Part shown: piece after piece, positions 25,413 to 34,925 of the stretch
Position numbering within the stretch: position 1 is the first letter of the stretch
How the letters are laid out: each line of letters opens with the position of its first letter
NCBI RefSeq assembly: GCF_017303055.1
Contig: NZ_JAEKJT010000007.1
Coordinates: 243,665-307,664, forward strand
Direction: 5' to 3'
Origin: Halomonas litopenaei
GTDB taxonomy: Bacteria; Pseudomonadota; Gammaproteobacteria; Pseudomonadales; Halomonadaceae
Length of the DNA stretch: 64,000 nucleotides
Notes under the pieces: generated by a model
Told to the model about the DNA's origin: nothing
What the model saw: the letters and a program-made list of their open reading frames with translations, nothing else
Databases searched by the model: none
Program-made: the position numbers and the translations under genes

Positions 25413-27104
25413 TCAATGAACATCCTCTACGACCGCCAGTTTCCTGACCCTTCCCGACATATCCTTGATCTCGATGGATCCTGTGATAGCCGCCGAGGTA
25501 GTTGGCGAAAAGCGCCCGAACCTGACATGCCCTGCTCCCGATGATAGGAGCGCGATATCCTGGTCTGGATAGGCATCATCTGTGCTCGTTGCCCTGATAC
25601 CCACCCAGCGCTTATCAGCCCCCGTAGAAAACGCCTCAAGCTGATTGACTGCCTGCCCTTTTCCAGCACCATTTATTAGCTTAAGCACTGGCCCTGCTTC
25701 GACTGAGAATAGAATATTACGGGAAGACAACGACCACCCGTTTACCTCTGAGCGTGTCAGCGAGACATCCCCGGGCCCCTGCTCCAGAGCATTTCCCTGG
25801 ACAGCTGAGTCCACAACGCCTTCCGTTACCACGTTGGTAATGACATTATCTCTAGACGCCATCGTGTCCACCGATATACCCGATCGAACACACACGATGT
25901 TCGACAGGACATTACATTCCCCGCCCTGCAGCTGAATGCCGCGATTTTGGTCGAGATCAGGCCGAAAGTCATCGCCAAGGCTACTCAACACCACCACATC
26001 AGATAGAGTACTGTAACTTGTCGTCATTAACAGTGCACAATACTCCTTCATTGCCTTGCCATTGGTGCTGTTAGCCCTGCTACCATCACACCTCCGCTGA
26101 AGAAAAAAGCAGTTAGAGATATTATTGTATTTGCTCATATGGTGTAGACCTGCTTGAGAGGCCTCCATCCAAATGCCATACTGCTCACAGGAATAATGCC
26201 CACCACGTATACTAAAGTTATTCGATGGCGTTATCAGGTCATGGAAGTGAATTCCCACATTAGCTGCAACCACTACTCCATCGACCCAATTATCTCCTTC
26301 ACTCTGTCCGGATATTGAAAACCCAGTCTTCATCCGATAGACATCGACTTTAGAGAATACTACTCCTGTACTACTGCAGACATCTACGCCAATAGTGTTG
26401 GTATCATAGTTGTCAATACTGGAGCGCTCTTTACCATATATAAAGACAGAACTAAGAATAGACTTGTCGGCATTCTCCATCCGTATTGCCGTCTTCCATT
26501 CGTAATTATTCACACCCACTGAAGACGTATCAAACCCATGAAACTTCAGGTTTTGGAGGAAGAAGGCTGGGGGTTTCGGACCAGATTGGTCATGTGACAC
26601 TAGCGTTAAGCCAGTATGAATGCCTCTCGACTTGGCAAGAAACCCTAGCTCCGAGATAACAGCAGTATCCCTTCCCGTATCTGTCGTTGTGCCTAGGGTA
26701 ATCCCACCCTGCAAGAAAACGAGTTCGGTTGAACGTGACCCATCTCCTTTAAGAGAGACCACCTTGTTGATCAGCAGCGGCGCACTGACAAGGTAAACGC
26801 CACTGGGAAAGTACACCGTTTGCCCGATGCCCGCGGCCTCAATGGCCGCTGCAATGGCGGGACCATCATCGGTCACACCGTCAGCCACGGCTCCGTAGTC
26901 CCTCACATTGATGTACTCGTGAAATCTCTCGGCCAAGGTCCTTGGCACGCCGCCGGCAGGTGTCGTGACAGATACGCTACCGATATCTCCTACCTCGACA
27001 GTCCCGGCGTGAACCGCCCGCGCCGACGCTGGCGCCCTGACGGTATCACGAACAATAATCGGAGATCCTTCAGACAACAGTTTATCAATATGGTGTGTAG
27101 CCAT
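25413..27104 (-). CDS. Phage tailspike with pectate-lyase-like beta-helix
   Basis: 563 residues. After a short N-terminal head (MATHHIDKLLSEGSPIIVRD) that would attach to the virion, INVRDYGAVADGVTDDGPAIAAAI marks a pectate_lyase_3 type start of a right-handed beta-helix, with many short hydrophobic/Asn-rich turns to about residue 450 and a separate C-terminal part. Proteins of this kind bind or cut capsule or O-antigen. No phage tail assembly genes are nearby, so it is an orphan of a decayed prophage or part of a reduced element. Lower GC than the backbone. Confidence 0.82.
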   Translation of the reverse strand: MATHHIDKLLSEGSPIIVRDTVRAPASARAVHAGTVEVGDIGSVSVTTPAGGVPRTLAERFHEYINVRDYGAVADGVTDDGPAIAAAIEAAGIGQTVYFPSGVYLVSAPLLINKVVSLKGDGSRSTELVFLQGGITLGTTTDTGRDTAVISELGFLAKSRGIHTGLTLVSHDQSGPKPPAFFLQNLKFHGFDTSSVGVNNYEWKTAIRMENADKSILSSVFIYGKERSSIDNYDTNTIGVDVCSSTGVVFSKVDVYRMKTGFSISGQSEGDNWVDGVVVAANVGIHFHDLITPSNNFSIRGGHYSCEQYGIWMEASQAGLHHMSKYNNISNCFFLQRRCDGSRANSTNGKAMKEYCALLMTTSYSTLSDVVVLSSLGDDFRPDLDQNRGIQLQGGECNVLSNIVCVRSGISVDTMASRDNVITNVVTEGVVDSAVQGNALEQGPGDVSLTRSEVNGWSLSSRNILFSVEAGPVLKLINGAGKGQAVNQLEAFSTGADKRWVGIRATSTDDAYPDQDIALLSSGAGHVRFGRFSPTTSAAITGSIEIKDMSGRVRKLAVVEDVH

Positions 27105-28161
27105 TTCCGTACGCTCCCGACATTCTCGCTAGCGCGAATGTCGTTTTCTCGCCGGTGCCAGGCGAGTTATTGCCAGGCCAGTTCAACCAGCACCACACCT
27201 TTCCATTGCCCGTTAGCTTCATAGGCCATGGTTAACATTAAACTGGCAAGGTCGTGCTTCAGAGATATGCCCTCCAATGCTCAATAACACTCTTCCCAAC
27301 TGACAATGGCATACCGACTTCTTCACGGTGATGATGTCGCATTGATAACGCGACACTCTGAAATGTATTATGCGAAATACACACTGTAAACCTCACCACC
27401 ACTAACAGGGTAGCTACATCTATCCTTTACTTACCCAGGTGGCAGCACGCCAGTTAGCGAACAATCCATAAGTGCGATACCAAGACGCAGATATACAAGC
27501 CTCTGAAAGGCAAAGGATATATTCATTCCACCTTGGCCATCATGATGACGTAAAGCCCTGAAGGTAAAGCACGCTGTACTTTTCAATGAGATAACACTCA
27601 CCTACCACTGGGCTCGGCCAGGAGACAGCCACGTCAAGGCGATAAGTTGCTGAAAGTCCATGCATCTAAGATGACTTGTTGACGGGATGTGTTACATAGG
27701 AATTCGAACCATCGCCCATCAGAGCGATGTATGACGCGCAAGATGGTAGGCTGACTAGCCCACGTTGATAGCGCCACGTTACCTCACTTGGCCACCGCTT
27801 TTAGACTCCTTCCACCAAACGATATGTGCAGCTTGATGCGAACTTGTATGCGACTGCAATGCTGACCCACAGCGCAGCGGGCCAGCGACAAGCTTGCTCC
27901 CTCCCCACACCTCTGGCCCGCTCTCACCGACAAGAATAGGGATTCATGACACTCTCACGCCCAGCCAATAGCTGTATTATACAAAATACAACTTCCACAT
28001 ATTTCCACGTGACCACCTCACCGATACTTCAACAATGGAGCGAATTTTACTGACATGGCGGCGAAGGTCTGCAGGACATTTGTCAGCCTATGGCCCCTTA
28101 GAAGAACTTGTGTGCACCAAGAGTTAGCGGCGGCGAATGCTGTCATGGAAGTTGGACGGAC
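27105..28161. other. About 1 kb without genes, right side of the phage-derived island
   Basis: AT-richer sequence between the tailspike start and the PsiE-family gene, with many stops in all frames. I see no tRNA, repeat copy of tRNA-Gly, integrase fragment or clear terminator. A small dyad GTATTATACAAAATAC lies near 27974-27989. It may contain the tailspike promoter and degraded phage sequence. Confidence 0.5.
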
Positions 28162-28659
28162 TTACCTAGACTTTCGAGACACTAGCCAGTGTGTCACTCC
28201 CAACGCAAGCACGACGGCAGCGGTTGCCAACACATACTGGGGAGTGACCGCATCGAAATCCATGACAATCACCTTTCTTGCAATTGCCATTAGCGCTGTC
28301 GCAATAACAAGCTGAATGGGAAGTACATCCGTACCCAGATAGAGGCGAATATTAATAAATATTTCTATCGCGATAAGCACTACCATAAAAGCGCCAAAAA
28401 GCCGAAAGATATCTCCGACCTCCAGCAGCAGTATCGGAGGAGACGATAGCTGTTGGTAGAGTACATAGACAACATCAATAATGCCCCAGAGGATGACAAA
28501 CACCATTAGCACAGCGAGGATCTTGACACCGAAGCGAATGATACGATGCAGCGCACTGATGAGGGGGTCCTCATGCTCCTTAGGCAGCTCATCATGAATC
28601 AATTGTTGGCGCTTATCCGCAACATCCTTCTGGGAGGTATCGCCTGGCGTCGTGGTCAT
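28162..28659 (-). CDS. PsiE-family (phosphate-starvation-inducible) membrane protein
   Basis: 165 residues with a hydrophilic N-terminus and four membrane segments. Landmarks: ALHRIIRFGVKILAVLMVFVILWG and FMVVLIAIEIFINIRLYL and ATALMAIARKVIVMDFD, the last characteristic of PsiE. AGGTG lies 5 bases before the ATG. Function of PsiE is unknown beyond phosphate-linked expression in E. coli; no Pho box was identified here. Lies at the border between the phage-derived island and the backbone. Confidence 0.82.
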   Translation of the reverse strand: MTTTPGDTSQKDVADKRQQLIHDELPKEHEDPLISALHRIIRFGVKILAVLMVFVILWGIIDVVYVLYQQLSSPPILLLEVGDIFRLFGAFMVVLIAIEIFINIRLYLGTDVLPIQLVIATALMAIARKVIVMDFDAVTPQYVLATAAVVLALGVTHWLVSRKSR

Positions 28660-28890
28660 AGTTCACCTCTGAACCGCATTGCGGGGCTTGGGGAAACGGT
28701 GGCGATGATAGTGCCGATAGCGCTGGCGCTGGCGATGTCGGTGGCCGTTTATCGTGGCGGTAGCGCGGCGCACGTATGATCAATAGGAACGTAGTCTGTT
28801 TGGCCTGGGCCTACCGTCAAAGGTATCAACGTGACTGCCTGAGACGTTTCCCCATACCCGCCACTGGCAAGAGGTTTGCTGTATGCCGCC

Positions 28891-29808
28891 TCAACGGGAG
28901 CGCTGGGCGAAACGCTCTTCCAGCACCAATCCGAGCCATATCCCCAAAATCATGAACAAGAGGGCGACGACCGCACCGGGTGAACCGGCAGGTAGTGCGA
29001 TCAGTAGCTGCAGGTCATTTCCTCCCAACGCCAGCGCAGCGCCGACCCCCATCCCCATCCCGGCGACAAGGTGTTTCATCCAGCGCGCCACCATGAAGGG
29101 CTCAGTCTCCTTGCGTCCACGACGCGGCGCTGCAGCCATCATTCCCGCCACGATCAACAGGCTGATCAATACTCGCGAGACGCTTGGCCAGTCGATGGGC
29201 ATGTGTTCCATCAATGGCCTCTGGGCGATATCGCGAATCAGTTGACTTGGTGACCAGTGGGGTTCGAGCGCGCCGAGTACGCCACCAATAGCGCCAAACA
29301 CCACCACGCCAGCATAGATACGACGATGACCAGGAGAAAGGCGCCAGATCGCAAGCAGTGATAGCGCGACGCCCCCCATCACCGCCCACCAGGCAGGCGC
29401 GAAGGTCATGTTCAGAGTGGTATAGGAGATGTCGGGGGATAGCCAATACAACAGCCACCATCCCAGGATCCAGCCGGCAATAGTGGCCAGCATATGCCAC
29501 TGGCCTCTGGCCAGCGCCGACAGGGTCGAGATGGAGCAGCCATGATTGACCGCTGCTGCCAGGCCGAACAAGCCTCCTCCCAGGACGAAGGGCCAACCGG
29601 CGGCATGCCGCATCAACACGTCACCCAGGGGAAAATGCACCAACCATGGACTGATCATCCAGAACCAGGCGCCACAGCCCAGAATGGTCAGTAGCAGTCC
29701 AGGGCGCCACATCCGCAGGCCTTGTACCGCTCGGACCATACATAGCCCAGTTCGCTGGGCCAGCCAACCGAGCAGCACTGCCAGTACCAGCGTTACCCCT
29801 AAGACCAT
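28891..29808 (-). CDS. YeeE/YedE-family sulfur-compound transporter
   Basis: Membrane protein of 305 residues with about nine to ten helices. The conserved cysteine motifs are present: AAAVNHGCSIST near residue 90, a Cys-bearing LAQRTGLCMVRAV near 20, and GGNDLQLLIALP near 270. YeeE is a thiosulfate transporter; the family also carries other sulfur or selenium compounds, so the substrate is open. Start ATG 29808 has GAGGGG 6 bases upstream; an upstream in-frame start at 29841 has none. No TusA-like gene adjoins it. Confidence 0.85.
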   Translation of the reverse strand: MVLGVTLVLAVLLGWLAQRTGLCMVRAVQGLRMWRPGLLLTILGCGAWFWMISPWLVHFPLGDVLMRHAAGWPFVLGGGLFGLAAAVNHGCSISTLSALARGQWHMLATIAGWILGWWLLYWLSPDISYTTLNMTFAPAWWAVMGGVALSLLAIWRLSPGHRRIYAGVVVFGAIGGVLGALEPHWSPSQLIRDIAQRPLMEHMPIDWPSVSRVLISLLIVAGMMAAAPRRGRKETEPFMVARWMKHLVAGMGMGVGAALALGGNDLQLLIALPAGSPGAVVALLFMILGIWLGLVLEERFAQRSR

Positions 29809-30079
29809 CAGCACCCCTCGTTGTCTCGGTATCCCCACCACGGATGCGACAGAGGCAACCTTGAGTCATCCATCGGGCAGGCCGTCTCCCGTGATGCCGC
29901 CGCTCTGAGCCAACGCATGTGCCCTGCGTAGGATCATTCATTCATCATGTAACAATATGCAATCCACGATGGGTGTACCACAGTCCTCCAGCGCGTAGGC
30001 GCGTCACGGGACATTCACGCCAAGATATGAGAGGCTGTCCCGGCGTCGCTCGCTTCCACCACTCTTGCGCAGCTCCACC

Positions 30080-30457
30080 ATGACCTTGTCCTTGTTTCTC
30101 CTCGTTTTTGCCGTCTGCTTGGTTATCTTTCTGGCGGTGCTTGCGGTGCTGATGTTATCGGGTACACCGCGATATCGGACGGAACCCCGCCACTTGCTGG
30201 ACCTGTTCGACCGTGCCCTAGACAGCACAGTCAGCGAAGATGAGTGGAACGCGGTCATCCTCTATCCGATTCGCCACGACGAGTATCTGGAAGGCATCCG
30301 ACGGCGGGCCCGCCACCTGGTAGAAGAGCACGGTCGGTTTGGGCGCGTCAGTCGAGGCAAGTCGCTGCTGGACCCTGCTGGGCATGAGGACCTGCGGGCA
30401 TTGCGGGACCACCTGGCCGCTCACACACGTCTGCAGGAACGCCGCCAGCAGCCGTAA
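30080..30457 (+). CDS. Small membrane-anchored protein of unknown function
   Basis: 125 residues. One strongly hydrophobic segment (about 3-28, LSLFLLVFAVCLVIFLAVLAVL) then a hydrophilic, basic C-terminal domain with DEWNAVILYPIRHDEYLEGIRRRARHL. I do not recognise the family. ATG 30080 is preferred over a TTG at 30065. The frame is maintained with codon use like the neighbours, so it is likely real. Lies upstream of the AraC regulator gene. Confidence 0.6.
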   Translation: MTLSLFLLVFAVCLVIFLAVLAVLMLSGTPRYRTEPRHLLDLFDRALDSTVSEDEWNAVILYPIRHDEYLEGIRRRARHLVEEHGRFGRVSRGKSLLDPAGHEDLRALRDHLAAHTRLQERRQQP

Positions 30458-30549
30458 GCCAGGATCGTAGCGAAAGTCGGGTGTGCGATGAGAATTGTGC
30501 ACCGATGAGTTATGATAGCCCCTTCATGAGCCTAGGCGGGAGGCATGGG

Positions 30550-31398
30550 ATGAGCAGCGCCATCAGGCGAATTCCCCTGGACACCGCGACGCAACACCAT
30601 TCTCACGACTACCACCAGATCGTTATCGCCCTGGCCGGTCGTGCTGACTTCGATATCGAGGGCCTTGGCGGCACCATAGAGCCCTTCTGTGGCTGCATCG
30701 TTCCTGCCAACCACCTGCACTACTACGCTGGCACTGGCAACAACCGCCAACTGATCGTCGACCTCCCCCATGACGCCCTCGCCTTGACCGGCCATCATCA
30801 CGAGCTATCGCGCCTATTCGACGCTCCGCGCTTCTTTACGCTGGACGCACCGCTGAGACGCTACCTGGATTTCCTGGTGGCAGAGCTTGACCATCTGGCC
30901 GAAGAAGGCCCGGTGCCAGCGCTCCACCAGGAGCGCCTCGCCACGACCTTTCTCGGCTCTCTTCATGCGCGCTTAGCGGCTGACTGCGGAACCAATGCCC
31001 AGCACCGACGCATCGACCTGCGCGCCCTCGACCGCTACATCGATGATCACCTGGCGAGGCGCTTCAAGGTCGCTGATCTGGCGGCCTTCGCCTGTCTCAG
31101 CGAAACCCACTTCACCGAGCGTTTCCGCGCCCAGACAGGGTTATCTCCCTGGCAATATGTCATGCGCCGACGCCTTCAGGCCTCACAGCGGCTGTTGCTG
31201 CGAAGCCGCCTGCCTCTTTCCGAGATTGCAGCCCTCACGGGTTTTGCCCATCAAAGCGCCCTGTCACGTGCCTACCGCAAGCACTTTGGTCACCCGCCCA
31301 GTCAAGCACGACGCCACCTGAGCGGCGCTGCCGCGTTGAATCACGCTCACCTCTCTGCCAACACGGCTCAGCCTGCCAAAACTGCACAACAAGGCTAG
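30550..31398 (+). CDS. AraC-family transcriptional regulator
   Basis: An N-terminal cupin-like sensing domain (about 1-135; HHSHDYHQIVIALAGRADF) and a C-terminal double helix-turn-helix (about 175-270; FKVADLAAFACLSETHFTERFRAQTGLSPWQYV, then SEIAALTGFAHQSALSRAYRKHFG). 282 residues from ATG 30550, which has GGGAGG 6 bases upstream; longer starts exist at 30505 and 30526. It sits 159 bases before putA in the same direction, so it may activate proline use, which is inference from position. Confidence 0.86.
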   Translation: MSSAIRRIPLDTATQHHSHDYHQIVIALAGRADFDIEGLGGTIEPFCGCIVPANHLHYYAGTGNNRQLIVDLPHDALALTGHHHELSRLFDAPRFFTLDAPLRRYLDFLVAELDHLAEEGPVPALHQERLATTFLGSLHARLAADCGTNAQHRRIDLRALDRYIDDHLARRFKVADLAAFACLSETHFTERFRAQTGLSPWQYVMRRRLQASQRLLLRSRLPLSEIAALTGFAHQSALSRAYRKHFGHPPSQARRHLSGAAALNHAHLSANTAQPAKTAQQG

Positions 31399-31557
31399 GG
31401 TTAAGACACAAGGACCGGGGATTTAGCAAATCCTTCGGTGGATATGGCAAGCATGAAAGATGTCTGCCACCTAGGCTTGCCACCATGCCCAAGTTTCGCG
31501 ACTCGGATCGCGATTCGCTCTTCCCGCCCCCTGGCGGTTCACTCTTTGGGGACTGAC

Positions 31558-34500
31558 ATGCTCAACGCCAACAACATGCTCGACAACGCCACCTGGCAGC
31601 AGGATCTGGACACCCTCTTTACCCGTATCAGCGACCATTACGTGGTCGCGGAAGACGCTTATGTGGGTGAACTGATCGCGCTGATCGATGGCAAGGACGA
31701 GCACATCGAGCGCGTCGCACAGAAGACAGCGTCACTCGTCCGCGAGGTCCGCGAGATGGACACCGCGGTAGATACCATCGACGAGCTGCTGCAGCAGTAC
31801 AGCCTGGACACCCATGAAGGCCTCATGCTGATGTGTCTGGCTGAAGCCATGCTGCGCATCCCCGACAAGGAAACGGCGGACGCGCTGATCGAAGATCGTC
31901 TGGGTCCCGCGGACTGGAAAGCGCACCTCGGCAAGAGCGAGTCGTGGATGGTCAACGCCTCTACCTGGGGGCTTCTGATGACCGGGCGCGTGGTCAGCCT
32001 GGACAAGCCCAAGGATGGCAAGCCCAGCGGCTTTATCAACAAGATGGTCAATCGCATGGGTGAGCCGGTGATTCGCCGGGCCATGGTTGAGGCGATGAAG
32101 GTCATGGGCAAGCAGTTTGTCCTCGGCCGCGACATCGACGAAGCGCTCAAGCGCTCCAAGCCGCTGTTCGACAAGGGCTACACCTATTCCTATGACATGC
32201 TGGGTGAGGCCGCTCGTACTCGCCGTGATGCCGGCCGCTACTACGAAGACTACGCCACCGCCATCCGTCAGGTCGGCAAGACCAGCCGCCAGCTGGCTGA
32301 CAAGACCCCAGCACCGTCTGTGTCCATCAAGCTTTCGGCGCTGCACCCCCGCTACGAATTCGGCCGTCGCGAGCAAGTGCTGAACGAGCTCGTCGGCACC
32401 GTCAAGGAACTCGCGGCACTTGCCCGCGAGAACGACGTCGCCGTTACCATCGATGCCGAGGAAGTCGACCGCCTGGAGCTCTCCCTGGAGGTCTTCCGCG
32501 CCGTCTACGAAAGCGACGTTTGCAAGGGCTGGGGCCATTTCGGACTGGTCGTACAGGCATACTCCAAGCGCGCCTTGCCGGTCCTTCACTACCTCAACCG
32601 TCTGGCCGACTTCCAGGGCGACGAAATCCCCCTGCGTCTGGTCAAGGGCGCCTACTGGGATACTGAAATCAAGGAATCCCAGCAGCTGGGAGTCGACGGC
32701 TACCCGGTCTATACGCGCAAGGCCTCCACTGACGTGGCCTATCTCGCCTGCGCCCGCTTCCTGCTGTCGGACGCCACCAAGGGCCGCATCTTTCCCCAGT
32801 TCGCGACCCACAATGCCCACACCATCTCCACCATTCTGGAGCAGGCCAACCACACGCGCAGACCGTTTGAATTCCAGCGCCTGCATGGCATGGGTGAAGC
32901 GCTATACGATGCCGCACTTCAGCGCGCGCCCGAAGGCACCTACTGCCGCATCTATGCGCCGGTAGGGGCACACAAGGACCTGCTGCCCTACCTGGTCCGC
33001 CGGCTGCTGGAAAACGGTGCCAACTCATCCTTCGTGCACCAGCTCGTCGACCCGAAGGTGCCGGTGGAGTCTCTTTGCGTACACCCCATCGAGACCCTGC
33101 GCCAGTACAAGACCATCGCCAACCCGCAGATCCCTCTGCCGCGTGACATCTACGGTGCCCATCGCCCCAACTCCAAGGGCGTCAACCTGACCATCAACAG
33201 TCAGTACCAGCCGCTGATGGAGGCCATGTCCGCGCACATGGACACCACCTACAAGGCCCAGCCCCTGCTGGCCTTCGACATTGCCGAGGACGCCGCACAG
33301 ACGCATCAGGTCACCAGCCCCTATGACCGCAGCAAGACCGTCGGCAGCGTGCAGTGGACCACCCGCGAACAAGCTGAGAAAGCCATTGATGCTGCCTGGG
33401 CAGCCTTCCCCGACTGGGAAGCCACCCCCGTCAAGCAGCGCGCCGATATCCTGCGTCGCTTCGCCGACCTGATGGAAGAGCACCTGGCGGAACTGATGGC
33501 GCTATGTTCTCGCGAAGGGGGCAAGCTGCTGACCGATGGCGTGGATGAAATCCGCGAGGCCGTCGACTTCTGTCGTTACTACGCCGTTCGCGCCGAAGAG
33601 CTGTTTGCCGAGCCTACTGATCTGCCCGGCCCAACCGGCGAGTCCAACCGCCTGCACATGGGTGGCAAGGGGGTATTCGCCGCCATCAGCCCCTGGAACT
33701 TCCCTGTCGCCATCTTCTGTGGGCAGCTGGTGGCTACCGCCGTTGCGGGCAATACGGTACTGGCCAAGCCAGCGGAGCAGACGTCGATCGTGGCCCATCG
33801 CGTGGTCGAGCTGCTCTATCAGGCCGGCATGCCCCGCCACGTCGTCCAGCTATTGCCGGGTGATGGACCTACCGTGGGTAGCGTGCTGACCAGTGATCCT
33901 CGCATCACCGGGGTAGTGTTCACCGGTGGAACAGACACAGCACAGATCATTAATCGTGCCCTGGCCGAGCGTGAGAACGCTGCACTGCCTACCCTGGTGG
34001 CAGAGACCGGGGGAATGAATGCCATGATCGTGGACTCTACCGCCCTGCCAGAGCAGGTCGTTGCGGACGTGATTCACTCTGCCTTCCAGAGTGCCGGTCA
34101 GCGCTGCTCGGCACTGCGCGTTCTCTACCTGCAGGACGATGTTGCCGACCGCGTGCTGGAAATCCTTGATGGCGCCATGGCAGAGCTGCACGTCGGCGAC
34201 CCCCGTGACCTGGGTACTGACGTAGGCCCGGTGATCGACGAGGATGCGTCTCGCAACCTTCAGGCACACATCGACAAGCTCAAGGGCGAGGGACGCCTGA
34301 TCAGTGAGACGCCGCTGAAGCCTGAGCACACCCGCAATGGGACCTTTATCGCCCCCGCCGCCTTCAACATCGACAGCATCGATGCCCTGGAGCGCGAGCA
34401 GTTCGGGCCGGTATTGCACGTAGTGCGCTGGAAGTCCAAGGACCTCGACAAGGTCATTGCCTCCATCAATGGCCGTGGCTACGGGCTGACCTTTGGTGTT

Positions 34501-34749
34501 CACAGCCGCAACGAATCCTTTGCCGCTGAAATAGCGCGGAAAATGCGAGTTGGTAACGTCTACATCAATCGCAATATCATTGGCGCAGTCGTAGGCGTTC
34601 AGCCCTTCGGCGGGCAAGGTCTGTCCGGCACAGGCCCCAAGGCCGGTGGGCCGCACTACCTGCTGCGCTTCGCGACCGAAAAGACGGTAACGAACAACAC
34701 TGCAGCGCTGGGAGGCAATGCGTCGCTGCTGGCACTGGGAGACGAATGA
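31558..34749 (+). CDS. putA: Bifunctional proline dehydrogenase / L-glutamate-gamma-semialdehyde dehydrogenase
   Basis: Oxidises proline to glutamate in two steps. The proline dehydrogenase barrel covers about 130-480 (RLVKGAYWDTEIK, YSKRALPVLHYL), the aldehyde dehydrogenase part about 590-1030 with SPWNFPVAIF, the Glu in VAETGGMNAM and the catalytic Cys in SAGQRCSALR. 1063 residues. The N-terminus begins directly with the helical arm: there is no ribbon-helix-helix DNA-binding domain, so this PutA should not autoregulate as the E. coli one does; the adjacent AraC protein may do that job. Start ATG 31558 has GGGGA 8 bases upstream; an upstream in-frame extension lacks homology. Confidence 0.94.
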   Translation: MLNANNMLDNATWQQDLDTLFTRISDHYVVAEDAYVGELIALIDGKDEHIERVAQKTASLVREVREMDTAVDTIDELLQQYSLDTHEGLMLMCLAEAMLRIPDKETADALIEDRLGPADWKAHLGKSESWMVNASTWGLLMTGRVVSLDKPKDGKPSGFINKMVNRMGEPVIRRAMVEAMKVMGKQFVLGRDIDEALKRSKPLFDKGYTYSYDMLGEAARTRRDAGRYYEDYATAIRQVGKTSRQLADKTPAPSVSIKLSALHPRYEFGRREQVLNELVGTVKELAALARENDVAVTIDAEEVDRLELSLEVFRAVYESDVCKGWGHFGLVVQAYSKRALPVLHYLNRLADFQGDEIPLRLVKGAYWDTEIKESQQLGVDGYPVYTRKASTDVAYLACARFLLSDATKGRIFPQFATHNAHTISTILEQANHTRRPFEFQRLHGMGEALYDAALQRAPEGTYCRIYAPVGAHKDLLPYLVRRLLENGANSSFVHQLVDPKVPVESLCVHPIETLRQYKTIANPQIPLPRDIYGAHRPNSKGVNLTINSQYQPLMEAMSAHMDTTYKAQPLLAFDIAEDAAQTHQVTSPYDRSKTVGSVQWTTREQAEKAIDAAWAAFPDWEATPVKQRADILRRFADLMEEHLAELMALCSREGGKLLTDGVDEIREAVDFCRYYAVRAEELFAEPTDLPGPTGESNRLHMGGKGVFAAISPWNFPVAIFCGQLVATAVAGNTVLAKPAEQTSIVAHRVVELLYQAGMPRHVVQLLPGDGPTVGSVLTSDPRITGVVFTGGTDTAQIINRALAERENAALPTLVAETGGMNAMIVDSTALPEQVVADVIHSAFQSAGQRCSALRVLYLQDDVADRVLEILDGAMAELHVGDPRDLGTDVGPVIDEDASRNLQAHIDKLKGEGRLISETPLKPEHTRNGTFIAPAAFNIDSIDALEREQFGPVLHVVRWKSKDLDKVIASINGRGYGLTFGVHSRNESFAAEIARKMRVGNVYINRNIIGAVVGVQPFGGQGLSGTGPKAGGPHYLLRFATEKTVTNNTAALGGNASLLALGDE

Positions 34750-34925
34750 CCGGTCGGCCACGGCCGCTGGCATCGGTGGTCTTCTCCGTTACCCCGGGGA
34801 AGGCCACCACACCGCAGGGACGCGAACGACCACCGCGCCCACTGAAGGGGTCATCGGTCTTGCTATAAAGACGGTGACGAGAGAACGCCATTCACCCACG
34901 ACAAAAACCACAAGGAACGCACCCC

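Noticed and set aside
27695..27735. TTCGAA-containing sequence that recalls a tRNA T-loop, with a CATCGC/GCGATG stem
   Set aside because: The bases around the loop do not pair as a T-stem and no acceptor stem or other arms are present; not a tRNA or attachment site.
28055..28315. 86-codon plus-strand frame overlapping the PsiE gene end
   Set aside because: Antisense to the PsiE-family gene and without homology.
23478..28800. Second copy of the tRNA-Gly 3' end as a right attachment site
   Set aside because: Read through the stretch for the last 20 bases of the tRNA and found no copy, so integration into this tRNA is not shown.
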